A DNA stretch of 44,351 bases from Candidatus Gastranaerophilales bacterium (GCA_944324135.1 CALUVE010000016.1:1-44351), one strand, 5' to 3'. Positions 9,005 to 17,540 are shown, numbered from the stretch's first letter. Notes: generated by a model from the sequence alone, not told the origin. Numbers and translations are program-made.

Positions 9005-9352
9005 CTAGAAAGGTTTTGTCTGGTTCAATTTCAGCCTTAAATCTCTGAATCTTGCCACATCTTCCTGTGTTTTGCCGGAATCTCTAAATACAGCCTGTGC
9101 TGACGGATGAACCATGAGAACATAATCCATATGGATTTCCAAAAAATTATAACGTCTTGGCGGCTGGTTAGAATTTTTTGGATAAATCTCAGCATTAGTT
9201 ACAGCCAGAAAACGACGTTCTTTGTCATTGAGCAAATCCGTTAACTCGCGGTTTGTGTTTGTATATTTTGATACGTGCACAATGCCTTTTATATCATGGT
9301 CAACTGTCAGAATGCTGACTTCTATAGGAACTGTATCAATATTTTTAGCCAT
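9005..9352 (-). CDS. Small hypothetical protein, beta-rich
   Basis: A 115-residue soluble protein with no signal peptide or membrane helix. It contains strand-like stretches such as VPIEVSIL, IKGIVHV and FLAVTNAEI, then a basic linker and a helix. The pattern (a short barrel-like core with FLAVTNAEI near residue 48) reminds me of the DUF6812 group, but I cannot confirm that. AAAGGA sits 8 bases before the ATG. It lies downstream of yitT with a 65-base gap that contains AT-rich, TATTAT-like sequence, so it may have its own promoter. No function is proposed. Confidence 0.72.
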   Translation of the reverse strand: MAKNIDTVPIEVSILTVDHDIKGIVHVSKYTNTNRELTDLLNDKERRFLAVTNAEIYPKNSNQPPRRYNFLEIHMDYVLMVHPSAQAVFRDSGKTQEDVARFRDLRLKLNQTKPF

Positions 9353-9417
9353 ATTTATATCCTTTTATACTTCTATAATATACTATAATAATACATTTTT
9401 GAGCAAATGTCCACAAC

Positions 9418-10290
9418 TTAAAATTTAACGAGCTTTTTTTTCAATCTTGCCCCGTAAGCCTCGTGGACATCTACAATTGCCATAAATGCGTTCGGGTCAA
9501 TTTCTTTTATTACATCTTTCATCTTAGAAAGTTCAAGACGGGAGACAACACAGTAGATAATATTTTTTTCCATTCCTGAATATCCACCTTTACCTCTCAT
9601 ATAAGTAACACTTATATCAAGATTTTCAACAAGTTCACGTCCGATTTCAAAAGCTTTATCACTGATAACCTGTACGGATTTTGAACTGTTAAGACCGTCC
9701 AGCACAATATCTATTACCTTTGACGCAATAATGTATGTCAAAATTGAATACATTGCGCGTTCCCAAGTGAACACAAATCCGCATAAAAAATATACAAAAA
9801 GGTTAATGGACATTATAATTTCGCCGACAGAAAATCCGAATTTTTTAGACAGAAAAAGTGACATAATTTCAGTTCCGTCAAGAGACCCCTCGCTTTTGAG
9901 AACGATACCGACTCCAGTTCCGAGAATCAATCCGCCAAATACTGTGGCAAGGAGTAAATCCGATGTTATCTGATGTGCGTGAAACACGTTAACGGCAAAA
10001 GAAAGCACAACGTTAGCGTAAAAAGTTTGTAAAACAAATTTTTTACCCATTTTGGTAAATGCAAGACAAATAAAAGGCAGGTTAAACAGGAAAATCAAAA
10101 GCCCGAGGTTATATTTGGTAAGGTAGCTAGCCATCATTGATAAACCGATAACGCCGCCGTCAATTATATTATTCGGAACCAAGAGCCCCTCAAGTGCAAA
10201 CCCTGCGATAAAAGCTCCAAGAGTCAGAAAAAATATTCTCTGTAAAATTCTAACAAACAAACTTTTTAATGAAGAATTTTTTTCCGGCAT
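9418..10290 (-). CDS. YitT family membrane protein
   Basis: A 290-residue protein with about five or six membrane helices in the first 185 residues, including the family hallmarks NIIDGGVIGL and GSLDGTEI, followed by a cytoplasmic DUF2179 domain (about 205-285, containing GKGGYSGMEKN). Biochemical function is not settled for this family. It starts two bases after the cdaA stop, so lysA, cdaA and yitT are almost certainly one transcript. The tight link to a c-di-AMP synthase is worth noting but proves nothing about ligand binding. Confidence 0.88.
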   Translation of the reverse strand: MPEKNSSLKSLFVRILQRIFFLTLGAFIAGFALEGLLVPNNIIDGGVIGLSMMASYLTKYNLGLLIFLFNLPFICLAFTKMGKKFVLQTFYANVVLSFAVNVFHAHQITSDLLLATVFGGLILGTGVGIVLKSEGSLDGTEIMSLFLSKKFGFSVGEIIMSINLFVYFLCGFVFTWERAMYSILTYIIASKVIDIVLDGLNSSKSVQVISDKAFEIGRELVENLDISVTYMRGKGGYSGMEKNIIYCVVSRLELSKMKDVIKEIDPNAFMAIVDVHEAYGARLKKKLVKF

Positions 10291-10292
10291 AT

Positions 10293-11207
10293 TTACACCT
10301 TACCTTTTGGAGAATTTGTACTTTTACGAATTGTAATCAGATTATTGATTTTGAATATAGTTTTTTTATCTTCGACTTCTTCGTTTTCATAACCCAGAAG
10401 ATTTTCTAAATCATTCTTAAGAGTTATCAAATCGTCATATTTTTTCAGCGTACCGTCCAGCGTCATAGAAACATCGCCGGTTTCTTCTGATACAACAAGG
10501 CAGGCTGCCTCACTGCATTCTGACATCCCAATAGCTGCTCTGTGTCTTGTTCCGTATTTCCAGCTTAGTTTTGGGTCTTCTGTAAGCGGAAGAAGAACAC
10601 CTGCAGCGACAATTTTATCTCCGTTAATAACTACAGCTCCGTCGTGCAGCGGTGTGTTCGGGTGAAAAATAGTCAAAATTAATTCAGTAGAGACATCTGC
10701 ATTGAGTTTAGTACCAACGTCAGAGTATGAAGTAGCTGCATTATCTTTATCAAAAACAATTAAAGCGCCGGTATGAGTTTTAGAAAGATACTTAACCGAT
10801 TCAATAAGTTCTTTAACAACATCAATAGAGTCATCTTTTTTATTGTTATTATGGCTGCCAAAAGCCCTGCTTATAAAATCTACCTGACCTAAAAATCCTA
10901 AAAACTTTCTTAATTCAGGCTGAAATATAACAATTAAACTCAAAGCTATCAAAGTCACTATTGATTTAAGAAAGACGCCTATAATCTTTAAATCAAGCCT
11001 TATTAGGATTTCACTGAAAATCCATAAAAATACGAGGAAAAAAGCGCCTTTAACAAATTTTTCCGATTGAGTATCTTTGATGAATTTTCTGTAAATAGCA
11101 TACAGAATAGCGACAATAATGGCGATTTCAATTAAATTTGTCCAGCTAAAGGACAAATCCATCGCAGCAAATTGACTTTGTATGTATGCTAAAATTGTAT
11201 CTATCAT
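10293..11207 (-). CDS. cdaA: Diadenylate cyclase CdaA (c-di-AMP synthase)
   Basis: This membrane enzyme condenses two ATP to c-di-AMP. Three N-terminal helices (about 25-40, 55-70, 77-95) lead to the family marker IVIFQPELRKFLG, then the DAC domain. The catalytic motifs DGA (189-191) and RHR (221-223, in GTRHRAAIGMSE) are both intact. The length of 304 is slightly above the common 270-280, because of a charged C-terminal tail. It overlaps lysA by ATGA and precedes yitT; the usual Firmicutes partners cdaR and glmM are not next to it. The likely hydrolase is PgpH at 1689-3899. Confidence 0.94.
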   Translation of the reverse strand: MIDTILAYIQSQFAAMDLSFSWTNLIEIAIIVAILYAIYRKFIKDTQSEKFVKGAFFLVFLWIFSEILIRLDLKIIGVFLKSIVTLIALSLIVIFQPELRKFLGFLGQVDFISRAFGSHNNNKKDDSIDVVKELIESVKYLSKTHTGALIVFDKDNAATSYSDVGTKLNADVSTELILTIFHPNTPLHDGAVVINGDKIVAAGVLLPLTEDPKLSWKYGTRHRAAIGMSECSEAACLVVSEETGDVSMTLDGTLKKYDDLITLKNDLENLLGYENEEVEDKKTIFKINNLITIRKSTNSPKGKV

Positions 11208-12541
11208 TTGATTTTCAACCTATCGGGAACAACATCGCCGGAAACAATATCGTCCAGTGTCTCTCTATTAATAATAATATCAGATTGAGAATTATTTACA
11301 AGTACCATAGCAGATTTTTGTACTCTGTTATAGTTGGATGCCATCGAATAATTATAAGCTCCTGTATTAAAGACACAAAGGATATCTCCCTCTTCAGGAT
11401 TTGGAAGCTCTATATCTTTAATCAAAATATCACCTGATTCGCAGAATCTGCCGGCAATCGTGACTTTGGTATTATTTTCGGCTAGCGGTTTATTTGCAAT
11501 AATTGCGCTGTATTCAGCCTGATACATACTCGGACGCGGATTATCAGCCATCCCTCCGTCGACAGCTATGTATTTTTTGCCTTTTGGAACCTGTTTTGAA
11601 CTGCCTATAGTATAAAGAGTTACTCCGGCAGTCGAGACAATGCTTCTGCCCGGTTCAATGAAGAGTGCGGGCGGGTTAATTTGATATTTTTCAACAGCCG
11701 TATTCAAGCTTTTCAAAATAACATCAGCAATTTCATAGGCAGATGGCGGAACATCTTTTTCTGTATATTTTACGCCAAGACCGCCTCCGATATTGATTTC
11801 GTCCAAACTAAGCCCGAATTTATCATTAAGACGTTTTATTTCTCTGACAAGTATTTCAATCTCATCGTGATAAACTTTTGTCTCAAAAATCTGTGAACCA
11901 ATATGTGCGTGCAGCCCGCGGAGCTTAAGGTTATTGTATTCCGAAAGAATAAGTTCAACAGCCTCATCAATTTGAGTCAAATCAAAACCGAATTTGGAAT
12001 CAAGATGCCCTGTCTGAATATATTCGTGTGTATGGCACTCAATTCCTGGTGTAATTCTTAGCAGGATATCAATAATTTTGTTATGAGACTTTGCAATTTC
12101 ATTGAGAAGAGAAAGCTCAAAAAAGTTGTCAACAGAGATTCTGCCGACTCCGAGTTCAATAGCGAGTGTCAGTTCATCAAATGATTTATTATTTCCGTTA
12201 AATAGCACCTTGGACATATCAGCACCGGCTTTATAGACTGTATAAATTTCACCGGCTGAAACAACATCAAATCCAAACCCCTCAGATGCAATAAGTGCTG
12301 AAGTTCCCATTGTACATAGTGCTTTTGACGCAAACATCATATTAACTTTTGGGTATGAAGAAAACGCAGATTTATAATCACAGCAAATATTCCTCAGGGT
12401 AGTTTCATCCATAACATAGAGAGGCGAACCGTACTTTTCAACTAATTCAACCGTATCACAGCCGCCGATTTCAAGATTTCCTGCGTCATTGATTTTTGTA
12501 GTTACCGGTTTCAAAAATTGATTTGTTGAATTTTTATACAT
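11204..12541 (-). CDS. lysA: Diaminopimelate decarboxylase
   Basis: LysA removes the carboxyl group of meso-diaminopimelate to give lysine. The 445-residue protein is a fold-III PLP enzyme: the cofactor lysine is K73 in FASKALC, the phosphate-binding region includes NIGGGLGVKY, and EPGRSIV and FCESGDIL supply conserved active-site residues of the barrel and C-terminal domains. Length is normal. The start is preceded by AGGGG. It heads the lysA-cdaA-yitT unit; a promoter-like sequence lies just after the ubiA stop. Linkage of lysine/cell-wall precursor metabolism with c-di-AMP synthesis is an observation, not evidence of regulation. Confidence 0.94.
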   Translation of the reverse strand: MYKNSTNQFLKPVTTKINDAGNLEIGGCDTVELVEKYGSPLYVMDETTLRNICCDYKSAFSSYPKVNMMFASKALCTMGTSALIASEGFGFDVVSAGEIYTVYKAGADMSKVLFNGNNKSFDELTLAIELGVGRISVDNFFELSLLNEIAKSHNKIIDILLRITPGIECHTHEYIQTGHLDSKFGFDLTQIDEAVELILSEYNNLKLRGLHAHIGSQIFETKVYHDEIEILVREIKRLNDKFGLSLDEINIGGGLGVKYTEKDVPPSAYEIADVILKSLNTAVEKYQINPPALFIEPGRSIVSTAGVTLYTIGSSKQVPKGKKYIAVDGGMADNPRPSMYQAEYSAIIANKPLAENNTKVTIAGRFCESGDILIKDIELPNPEEGDILCVFNTGAYNYSMASNYNRVQKSAMVLVNNSQSDIIINRETLDDIVSGDVVPDRLKIK

Positions 12542-12576
12542 TGAATGCCCCTGAATGCTCTGTCTCTTACAGATTC

Positions 12577-12585
12577 ATTGTAACA
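12577..12585 (-). promoter_or_regulatory. Extended -10 promoter for lysA
   Basis: On the minus strand, TGTTACAAT matches the extended -10 form TGnTAnAAT and lies about 36-44 bases before the lysA ATG. The -35 region (TTGTAC, 12600-12605, 17 bases away) is a weak match inside the end of the UbiA gene. It would let lysA-cdaA-yitT be expressed apart from the upstream genes. Confidence 0.45.
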
Positions 12586-12588
12586 TAA

Positions 12589-13530
12589 TTAGTCTGATAG
12601 TACAATGGCTTGCGCGGTAAAAAACGAAAAATAAATCATTAAATTTCGAGCTAAAAATAATCTCTGGTGAAAAGCCGGGGTATCTGTTTTTTCCATTGGA
12701 AAATTCATAAATGTTGTTTCAGGCAGAGAAAATTTATCGTAATTATATGAATATATCGCGCCGTAAAGTTGAATAGCATAAGGAACAGTTAGAAAATTCA
12801 ATAGAAAATAATAATTTTTACTTAAATACACAAGTGACAGAACAAGAACATATCCGGCAGAAAGTAAGCAACCGAGAAATTTTAGTGATAAAGATTTATT
12901 CCCTATCCGGCAGCAGAGAGTTTTTTTCTCAGCAGCCATATCGCCGTCATAATCAAGAAGAGTATGTACATACAAAAGAACAATAGTAAATACCACAACA
13001 GCGAGTGACAATATTAGTACAAATAGTGAAAATTCTCTGCACATAACATAATACACCCCCTCAAAAAGCAAAGGGCCGAATGCTATTCCAACAGCAGCTT
13101 CACTCAAACCGCAGGAGGAAAATAACGGATAAGAAATGACTATCACCCCTCCGATAATTGCAAGCAAAGGCACAACAGCACCGCAGGCAAAAGTTAAATA
13201 TCCTCCGCATATAACAGCGATGAATAGATAAATACAAATAACAAATAAAAGTTCTGAAAGTTTTGCATCCCCGTTTCTTATGTATGAACATTTTGACAGA
13301 GGTGCTCCATCAAACCCGCATGATGCAGAAAGACGCTTGTAATCCAGATAATCATCAAACAAATTCGTTGCCAGATGTGCAAAAGAAATTCCGACAAGAG
13401 CGACTAAACCATTAATGCAATTGCCATCGTTTTTTGAGGCAAATAAAAACACAACAAGCCAGGACATAATCGTCATAGGTAGAGAAAACAATCTGGAATT
13501 ATTTAACCAGAATAATATTCTGTTTATCAC
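12589..13530 (-). CDS. UbiA-family prenyltransferase (MenA-like)
   Basis: A 313-residue membrane protein with about eight helices. The first prenyl-diphosphate/Mg site is NLFDDYLDY (56-64) and the second is DYDGDMAAEKKTL, both close to the patterns of 1,4-dihydroxy-2-naphthoate prenyltransferases (NL-ND-YFDY; DxxxD...K.TL). This suggests prenylation of an aromatic acceptor, but no other quinone gene is in the window and the acceptor is uncertain. The start overlaps the previous gene by ATGA. Being in an apparent operon with nanE and a ROK kinase is unusual for this family. Confidence 0.82.
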   Translation of the reverse strand: MINRILFWLNNSRLFSLPMTIMSWLVVFLFASKNDGNCINGLVALVGISFAHLATNLFDDYLDYKRLSASCGFDGAPLSKCSYIRNGDAKLSELLFVICIYLFIAVICGGYLTFACGAVVPLLAIIGGVIVISYPLFSSCGLSEAAVGIAFGPLLFEGVYYVMCREFSLFVLILSLAVVVFTIVLLYVHTLLDYDGDMAAEKKTLCCRIGNKSLSLKFLGCLLSAGYVLVLSLVYLSKNYYFLLNFLTVPYAIQLYGAIYSYNYDKFSLPETTFMNFPMEKTDTPAFHQRLFLARNLMIYFSFFTAQAIVLSD

Positions 13531-13745
13531 TTTAAAATTCCTCCGAGTCCGAGCACAGACTCGTAACTTGCGCCTGCTTCAAGGATTTCTTCTGCCGTCA
13601 ATCCAAACAGTGTCACAAGTCCGATTACGTCATTTTCGCCTTTTTTGAGCATTTTAACAACTGTCTGTACGGCATCCTCGCGGGTTAAGCTTGAAAATTG
13701 ATCATTTATCCCGAGATGTAAGCTTCTTTTTTTAGCCTTACCCAT
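13527..13745 (-). CDS. Small hypothetical protein in nanE-ROK unit
   Basis: 72 residues, basic N-terminus (MGKAKKRS), then mostly helical with the acidic segment TAEEILEAGASYESVLGLG. No family recognised. It starts two bases after the ROK kinase stop, with GGAGG inside the end of that gene, and overlaps the UbiA gene by ATGA, so both neighbours argue that it is translated. The helix pattern could suit a small DNA- or protein-binding partner, but nothing specific supports that. Confidence 0.72.
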   Translation of the reverse strand: MGKAKKRSLHLGINDQFSSLTREDAVQTVVKMLKKGENDVIGLVTLFGLTAEEILEAGASYESVLGLGGILK

Positions 13746-13747
13746 AA

Positions 13748-14620
13748 CTATACAGCCTCCAGAGCAAGCAGTGCAGCTCCTATCATTCCCGAATAATTCC
13801 CGGCTTCGGCTTTTTTTACAACAGTCGGAGTTGTTACAATCTGTGAGTTAACTTCACGGGTTAAATAATCCGTATCAACAAATTCTGCAAGCGAGCCGGA
13901 TAATACGATGACCGACGGGTCAAAAATATTTGCCAGACCGACAAGCCCGAGCATAATATCCTCCTGCCAGCGGTTAAATATTTTTGTCATTAGTTTATCA
14001 CCGTTTTGCATTCCGCCTATAACATCATAGGTTGTAATATCAGGATTTCCGGAAATTTCTTCCGCAGTAATCTTTAGTCCTTTTCCTGACGCATAAATTT
14101 CAAAACAGTCATACGCTCCGCAGGTGCATTTTCTGTGTTTATCCATACGCATTTTAAAATGCATTTCGCCGGCTGCACCGTTTTTGCCTTTCATCAGTTT
14201 GTTATCAACAATTATACCTCCGCCGACTCCTGTCCCGAGCGTTATCATAACAGAATCAGCAAAACCTTTTGATGCTCCGAGTATGTGTTCAGCCCACGCT
14301 GCACAATTTGCATCATTTTCAACAAAAACTTTTTTGCTGCTCAAAGCTCCAAAGTTCATTGACGGATAGCCTTTCGCAATATTGCCTGTTGAGCCTACAA
14401 TGCCTGTATGTTCGTTATTCACCGAACCGCAGGTTGAAAATGCTATGACATCAACATCTTTTTCATATTTTTTTATTATATTTTCAAATAAAGATTTAAT
14501 TTCATCAAAAGTTTTCGGAGTTGGATGTTTTTCTACTTCAGCGAGAATTTCTCCCTCTTCATTAATGATTGTATTATAAATTTTAGTGCCGCCGACATCT
14601 AACGCTAATGCTTTTTTCAT
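13748..14620 (-). CDS. ROK-family sugar kinase
   Basis: A 290-residue ASKHA-fold kinase. Visible motifs: ALDVGGTK at the N-terminus (phosphate binding), ENDANCAAWAE (sugar and catalytic Asp region), TLGTGVGGGII (second phosphate loop) and a zinc site with one His and three Cys in GEMHF...CTCGAYDCFE. The zinc loop lacks the usual Gly before His (GEMH rather than GEIGH). It is next to N-acetylmannosamine-6-phosphate epimerase, which makes N-acetylmannosamine kinase the best guess, with glucokinase as the alternative. Its ATG overlaps the stop of a 59-codon gene by one base (TAATG). Confidence 0.88.
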   Translation of the reverse strand: MKKALALDVGGTKIYNTIINEEGEILAEVEKHPTPKTFDEIKSLFENIIKKYEKDVDVIAFSTCGSVNNEHTGIVGSTGNIAKGYPSMNFGALSSKKVFVENDANCAAWAEHILGASKGFADSVMITLGTGVGGGIIVDNKLMKGKNGAAGEMHFKMRMDKHRKCTCGAYDCFEIYASGKGLKITAEEISGNPDITTYDVIGGMQNGDKLMTKIFNRWQEDIMLGLVGLANIFDPSVIVLSGSLAEFVDTDYLTREVNSQIVTTPTVVKKAEAGNYSGMIGAALLALEAV

Positions 14621-14799
14621 TATTTCCCAGCCTTTTCTGCAGTTTTAACAAAAGTATCTGCGACTGGGGTTTTATTCGCTGCATTATTGATATGTGAAAT
14701 CTGTTTCCCTGCTTTTTGCTGTGAAAATTTTGCAGAATCAAGAATTATATTAATCAGATTTTTAGCTATATCATAATTTGACAAAAAGCGGATTTTCAT
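14620..14799 (-). CDS. 59-residue small gene between nanE and the ROK kinase
   Basis: A short frame that would be missed with a 60-residue cut-off. It begins MKIRFLSNYDIAKNL, has a helical first half, a polar KFSQQKAGKQ middle and a Lys-rich C-terminus ending TAEKAGK. Support for translation: AGGGAG lies 5 bases before the ATG, it starts 9 bases after the nanE stop, and its TAA overlaps the kinase ATG as TAATG. It fills the only gap in an otherwise continuous operon. No family or function recognised; no signal peptide. Confidence 0.7.
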   Translation of the reverse strand: MKIRFLSNYDIAKNLINIILDSAKFSQQKAGKQISHINNAANKTPVADTFVKTAEKAGK

Positions 14800-14808
14800 A
14801 CTTTCTCC

Positions 14809-15495
14809 CTATTTATTTCTTTGGACAAATCTTTTTGTAATCAGTTGAGGTCTTGTGATAGCCGAACCTATAACAACGCAGTGTGCGCCGAGTTCAAAAG
14901 CTTTATCCACCTGTTCGGGCTCCCAGATGCGCCCCTCAAGCACAACAGGTTTATCAGTTTCTTTTACAAGGTTTGCCAGTAGGTCAAAATCAGGCCCGTC
15001 TGACGTCATAGGTGAAAATTGTGTATACCCGGATAAAGTTGTAGATAAAATATCTGCACCGAGTTTTGCTGCATTTATTCCCTCTTCGACCGTAGAAATA
15101 TCAGCCATAGAAATTCTGTTGTTGATTTTGACATATTTGATAAGTTCTTCCAGCTTGCTTCCATCCGGTCTGGGACGCATAGTTCCGTCAAAAGCAATCA
15201 CATCCGCGCCTGCGTTTACTAAATCAACAACTTCTTTTATTCCCGGTGTGATGTAGACAATTTCTTTCCAATTGGCAGGAATAACATCCGGCTTGGTCAA
15301 CCCTATAACAGGTATATCAAATAAATGTTTAGCGTTTTTAACATCTCTGACACCTGCAACACGCAAACCGCCCGCTCCTCCTTTTGCAACTGATTTCATC
15401 ATTGCAACCATACATTTTTCTAAATACAAAGGCTCTGACGGCATAGCCTGGACAGATACCACAACCTTATTTTTCAATCTGTTTATTATACTCAT
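14809..15495 (-). CDS. nanE: N-acetylmannosamine-6-phosphate 2-epimerase
   Basis: NanE converts N-acetylmannosamine-6-phosphate to N-acetylglucosamine-6-phosphate, a step of sialic acid and ManNAc use. The 228-residue TIM barrel shows VVSVQAMPSEPL at the N-terminus, the GLTKPD strand with the catalytic Lys region, ADVIAFDGTMRPRP, and the late VLEGRIWEPEQ with the active-site Glu. Length is normal. It is the first gene of the minus-strand unit; the lyase NanA and transporters are not in the window, so the physiological source of ManNAc is open. Confidence 0.92.
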   Translation of the reverse strand: MSIINRLKNKVVVSVQAMPSEPLYLEKCMVAMMKSVAKGGAGGLRVAGVRDVKNAKHLFDIPVIGLTKPDVIPANWKEIVYITPGIKEVVDLVNAGADVIAFDGTMRPRPDGSKLEELIKYVKINNRISMADISTVEEGINAAKLGADILSTTLSGYTQFSPMTSDGPDFDLLANLVKETDKPVVLEGRIWEPEQVDKAFELGAHCVVIGSAITRPQLITKRFVQRNK

Positions 15496-15525
15496 AACTT
15501 AATTATAACTTAAATAAAGAAATCA

Positions 15526-15534
15526 TGATATAAT
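15526..15534 (+). promoter_or_regulatory. Extended -10 promoter for the M16 peptidase gene
   Basis: TGATATAAT is a perfect extended -10 element 30 bases before the ATG at 15564. No clear -35 hexamer is seen. It lies in the 68-base divergent gap shared with nanE. Confidence 0.6.
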
Positions 15535-15563
15535 ACAAATAAAAAAAGAAGAGGTTTTGTTAC

Positions 15564-16895
15564 ATGAAAAAAAGTTTGGTAAAATATCCGTTTTTGACAG
15601 AAGATGTAGAGGTATACGAACGCGATAACGGGCATAAAATAGTACTGGCTCACAAAGAGGGCGATCTGGTAAATGTCAGCACCTGGGTAAAAACAGGTTC
15701 AATAAATGAAAATGATAAAATTAACGGAATTTCACATTTTCTGGAACACCTTATGTTCAAAGGCACACACAAACATAAGGCCGGCGAATTTGACAGAATA
15801 TTGGAAGCTAAAGGCGCTATCGTAAATGCTGCAACATGGAAAGATTATACATTTTACTACGTAACATTGCCAAAGGGTGAAAATTCTCAAAATCTCTATG
15901 ATGCAATAGATTTGCACGCTGATATGATGATTGATCCTGTGCTTCCGGAAGAAGAAATAGGTGCTCCGTTTGATATGAACGACAAAACTGTTACAGATAA
16001 ACGTGAACGCCATGTTGTCATAGAAGAAATTCGCATGCGAAAAGACCAGCCGTGGACAAAAGTCTATAACACCTGTAACTACAATATGTACACAAAACAT
16101 CCTTACAAACGCGATGTAATCGGTACTCCGGAAATAATTTCGAAGGTAACACAGGCTGAAATTATGGATTATTACAAAACTTTCTATTCACCGGAAAATA
16201 TGACAACAATTGTTGTCGGAGATTATGACAAAGAAGAAGTTCTAAAACGCATTGAAGTCGGTTTTGATTTTAACGGACGTCCGAATGCGCCGCATACGAC
16301 AAGAGAATTGGATACTCCGGTTAGTGAAACAAAATATATTGAAGATAAAGCACATATTAACACAGGTTATATGATGTTCGGCTGGCTTGGTCCAAAAGCA
16401 AGCGACCTTAAATCTACTATCAAACTTGACTTAATCAGTATAATTCTCGGTGACGGTACAAGCTCAAGACTTTATAGAAACTTGATTGAAAAACAACCTG
16501 AACCTATATTCAATATGATTGATTCCGAGCACTATCAATTTAAAGACGGCAACAACTTCTTTATTCAGGCAAACTTTAAACCCGACGCAAAAGACAAATG
16601 CCTCCAGCTTGTCAAAGATGAAGTTGAAAATCTTCTGAAAAATAAAATAACAGAAGACGAACTTGCAAAAGCGAAAAAGAAAACAAAATCTAAATTTGCT
16701 TTTGCTGCAGAAACCGTATCAGAAATCGGAGAAACTATCGGATATTATATGACAGTTTGTGAGGATTTGAAACTGGTAGAAGATTATCTGAAAGATTTGG
16801 AGGAAATCACCATTGCGGATTTGGAAGATACTATCAGAAAATATCTTGACCTTAACAACGCAGTTATCTCCGTTTTGCTGCCGGAACAGTCGTAG
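15564..16895 (+). CDS. M16 family zinc metallopeptidase
   Basis: A 443-residue pitrilysin/processing-peptidase-like enzyme. The inverted zinc motif HFLEH (H58, E61, H62) is intact and the third ligand is expected in VVIEEIRM (E154/E155). The second half is the non-catalytic M16 domain (tail VISVLLPEQS), so this is the single-chain two-domain form. There is a short insertion (GAPFDMNDKTVTDK, about 133-146) before the third ligand. No signal peptide, so cytoplasmic. AGAGG precedes the ATG by about 11 bases. Substrate unknown; members of this group process peptides or short proteins. Confidence 0.92.
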   Translation: MKKSLVKYPFLTEDVEVYERDNGHKIVLAHKEGDLVNVSTWVKTGSINENDKINGISHFLEHLMFKGTHKHKAGEFDRILEAKGAIVNAATWKDYTFYYVTLPKGENSQNLYDAIDLHADMMIDPVLPEEEIGAPFDMNDKTVTDKRERHVVIEEIRMRKDQPWTKVYNTCNYNMYTKHPYKRDVIGTPEIISKVTQAEIMDYYKTFYSPENMTTIVVGDYDKEEVLKRIEVGFDFNGRPNAPHTTRELDTPVSETKYIEDKAHINTGYMMFGWLGPKASDLKSTIKLDLISIILGDGTSSRLYRNLIEKQPEPIFNMIDSEHYQFKDGNNFFIQANFKPDAKDKCLQLVKDEVENLLKNKITEDELAKAKKKTKSKFAFAAETVSEIGETIGYYMTVCEDLKLVEDYLKDLEEITIADLEDTIRKYLDLNNAVISVLLPEQS

Positions 16896-16944
16896 CTGTT
16901 TTTTAGTACCGATTTTTAATACTATAAATTAGAAGTATAATACA

Positions 16945-17535
16945 ATGAGCCAAACTCTGCAGTCACAACTTGATTTAATAAAAGAAAAATGCCTTTCATG
17001 TCAAAAATGTGAGCTTTGTAAAACCAGACACAACATAGTTTTTTCCGGCGGAATTCCTAATAACAAACTGATGCTGATAGGTGAAGCCCCGGGATATTAT
17101 GAAGATATGCAGGGTGAACCTTTTGTCGGGAAAGCAGGACAGCTTTTGGATAAGATTTTTGCGTCTGTCGGGCTCTCCAGACAAAAAGATGTCTATATTT
17201 GTAATACTCTAAAATGCCGTCCGCCTGATAACAGAGACCCGCTGCCGGAAGAAAAGGCTGCCTGCAGAGAATACCTTGATGCTCAAATAGAAATTCTTAA
17301 ACCACGCATAATCCTCCTGTGCGGACGGGTTGCTGTTGAATCTATGATGAATACTAAAACAGGAATTACACGCCTCAGAGGAAAATGGTATGAAGGCCCT
17401 TATTTTTCTAAAATGATGCCGATTTTTCATCCGTCCTATCTTTTAAGAAATGATTCCAGAGAAAAAGGAAGTCCGAAGTGGCTTATGTGGCAGGATATTC
17501 AGGAAATTAAAAAAGTTTACGACCAGATGAATTAA
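16945..17535 (+). CDS. Family 4 uracil-DNA glycosylase (second copy)
   Basis: A 196-residue paralogue of the gene at 97-741, with the same architecture: cluster cysteines C19 and C22 with C91 and C107 (C-X15-C), GEAPGYYED at 46-54, GKAGQLL at 62-68 and HPSYLLR near the end. Its N-terminus has four evenly spaced cysteines (C16, C19, C22, C25) where the other copy has three. In the pocket motif Tyr replaces the Glu-Thr of copy one. There is no Shine-Dalgarno sequence before the ATG; TATAAA/TATAAT-like sequence lies immediately upstream, so it may have a very short leader or be read through from the peptidase gene. Confidence 0.92.
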   Translation: MSQTLQSQLDLIKEKCLSCQKCELCKTRHNIVFSGGIPNNKLMLIGEAPGYYEDMQGEPFVGKAGQLLDKIFASVGLSRQKDVYICNTLKCRPPDNRDPLPEEKAACREYLDAQIEILKPRIILLCGRVAVESMMNTKTGITRLRGKWYEGPYFSKMMPIFHPSYLLRNDSREKGSPKWLMWQDIQEIKKVYDQMN

Positions 17536-17540
17536 CTTGT

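Noticed and set aside
16936-16945. Leaderless transcript of the second glycosylase
   Set aside because: The TATAAT ends only three bases before the ATG, too close for a start site at the ATG itself; a short leader from the upstream TATAAA or read-through is more likely.
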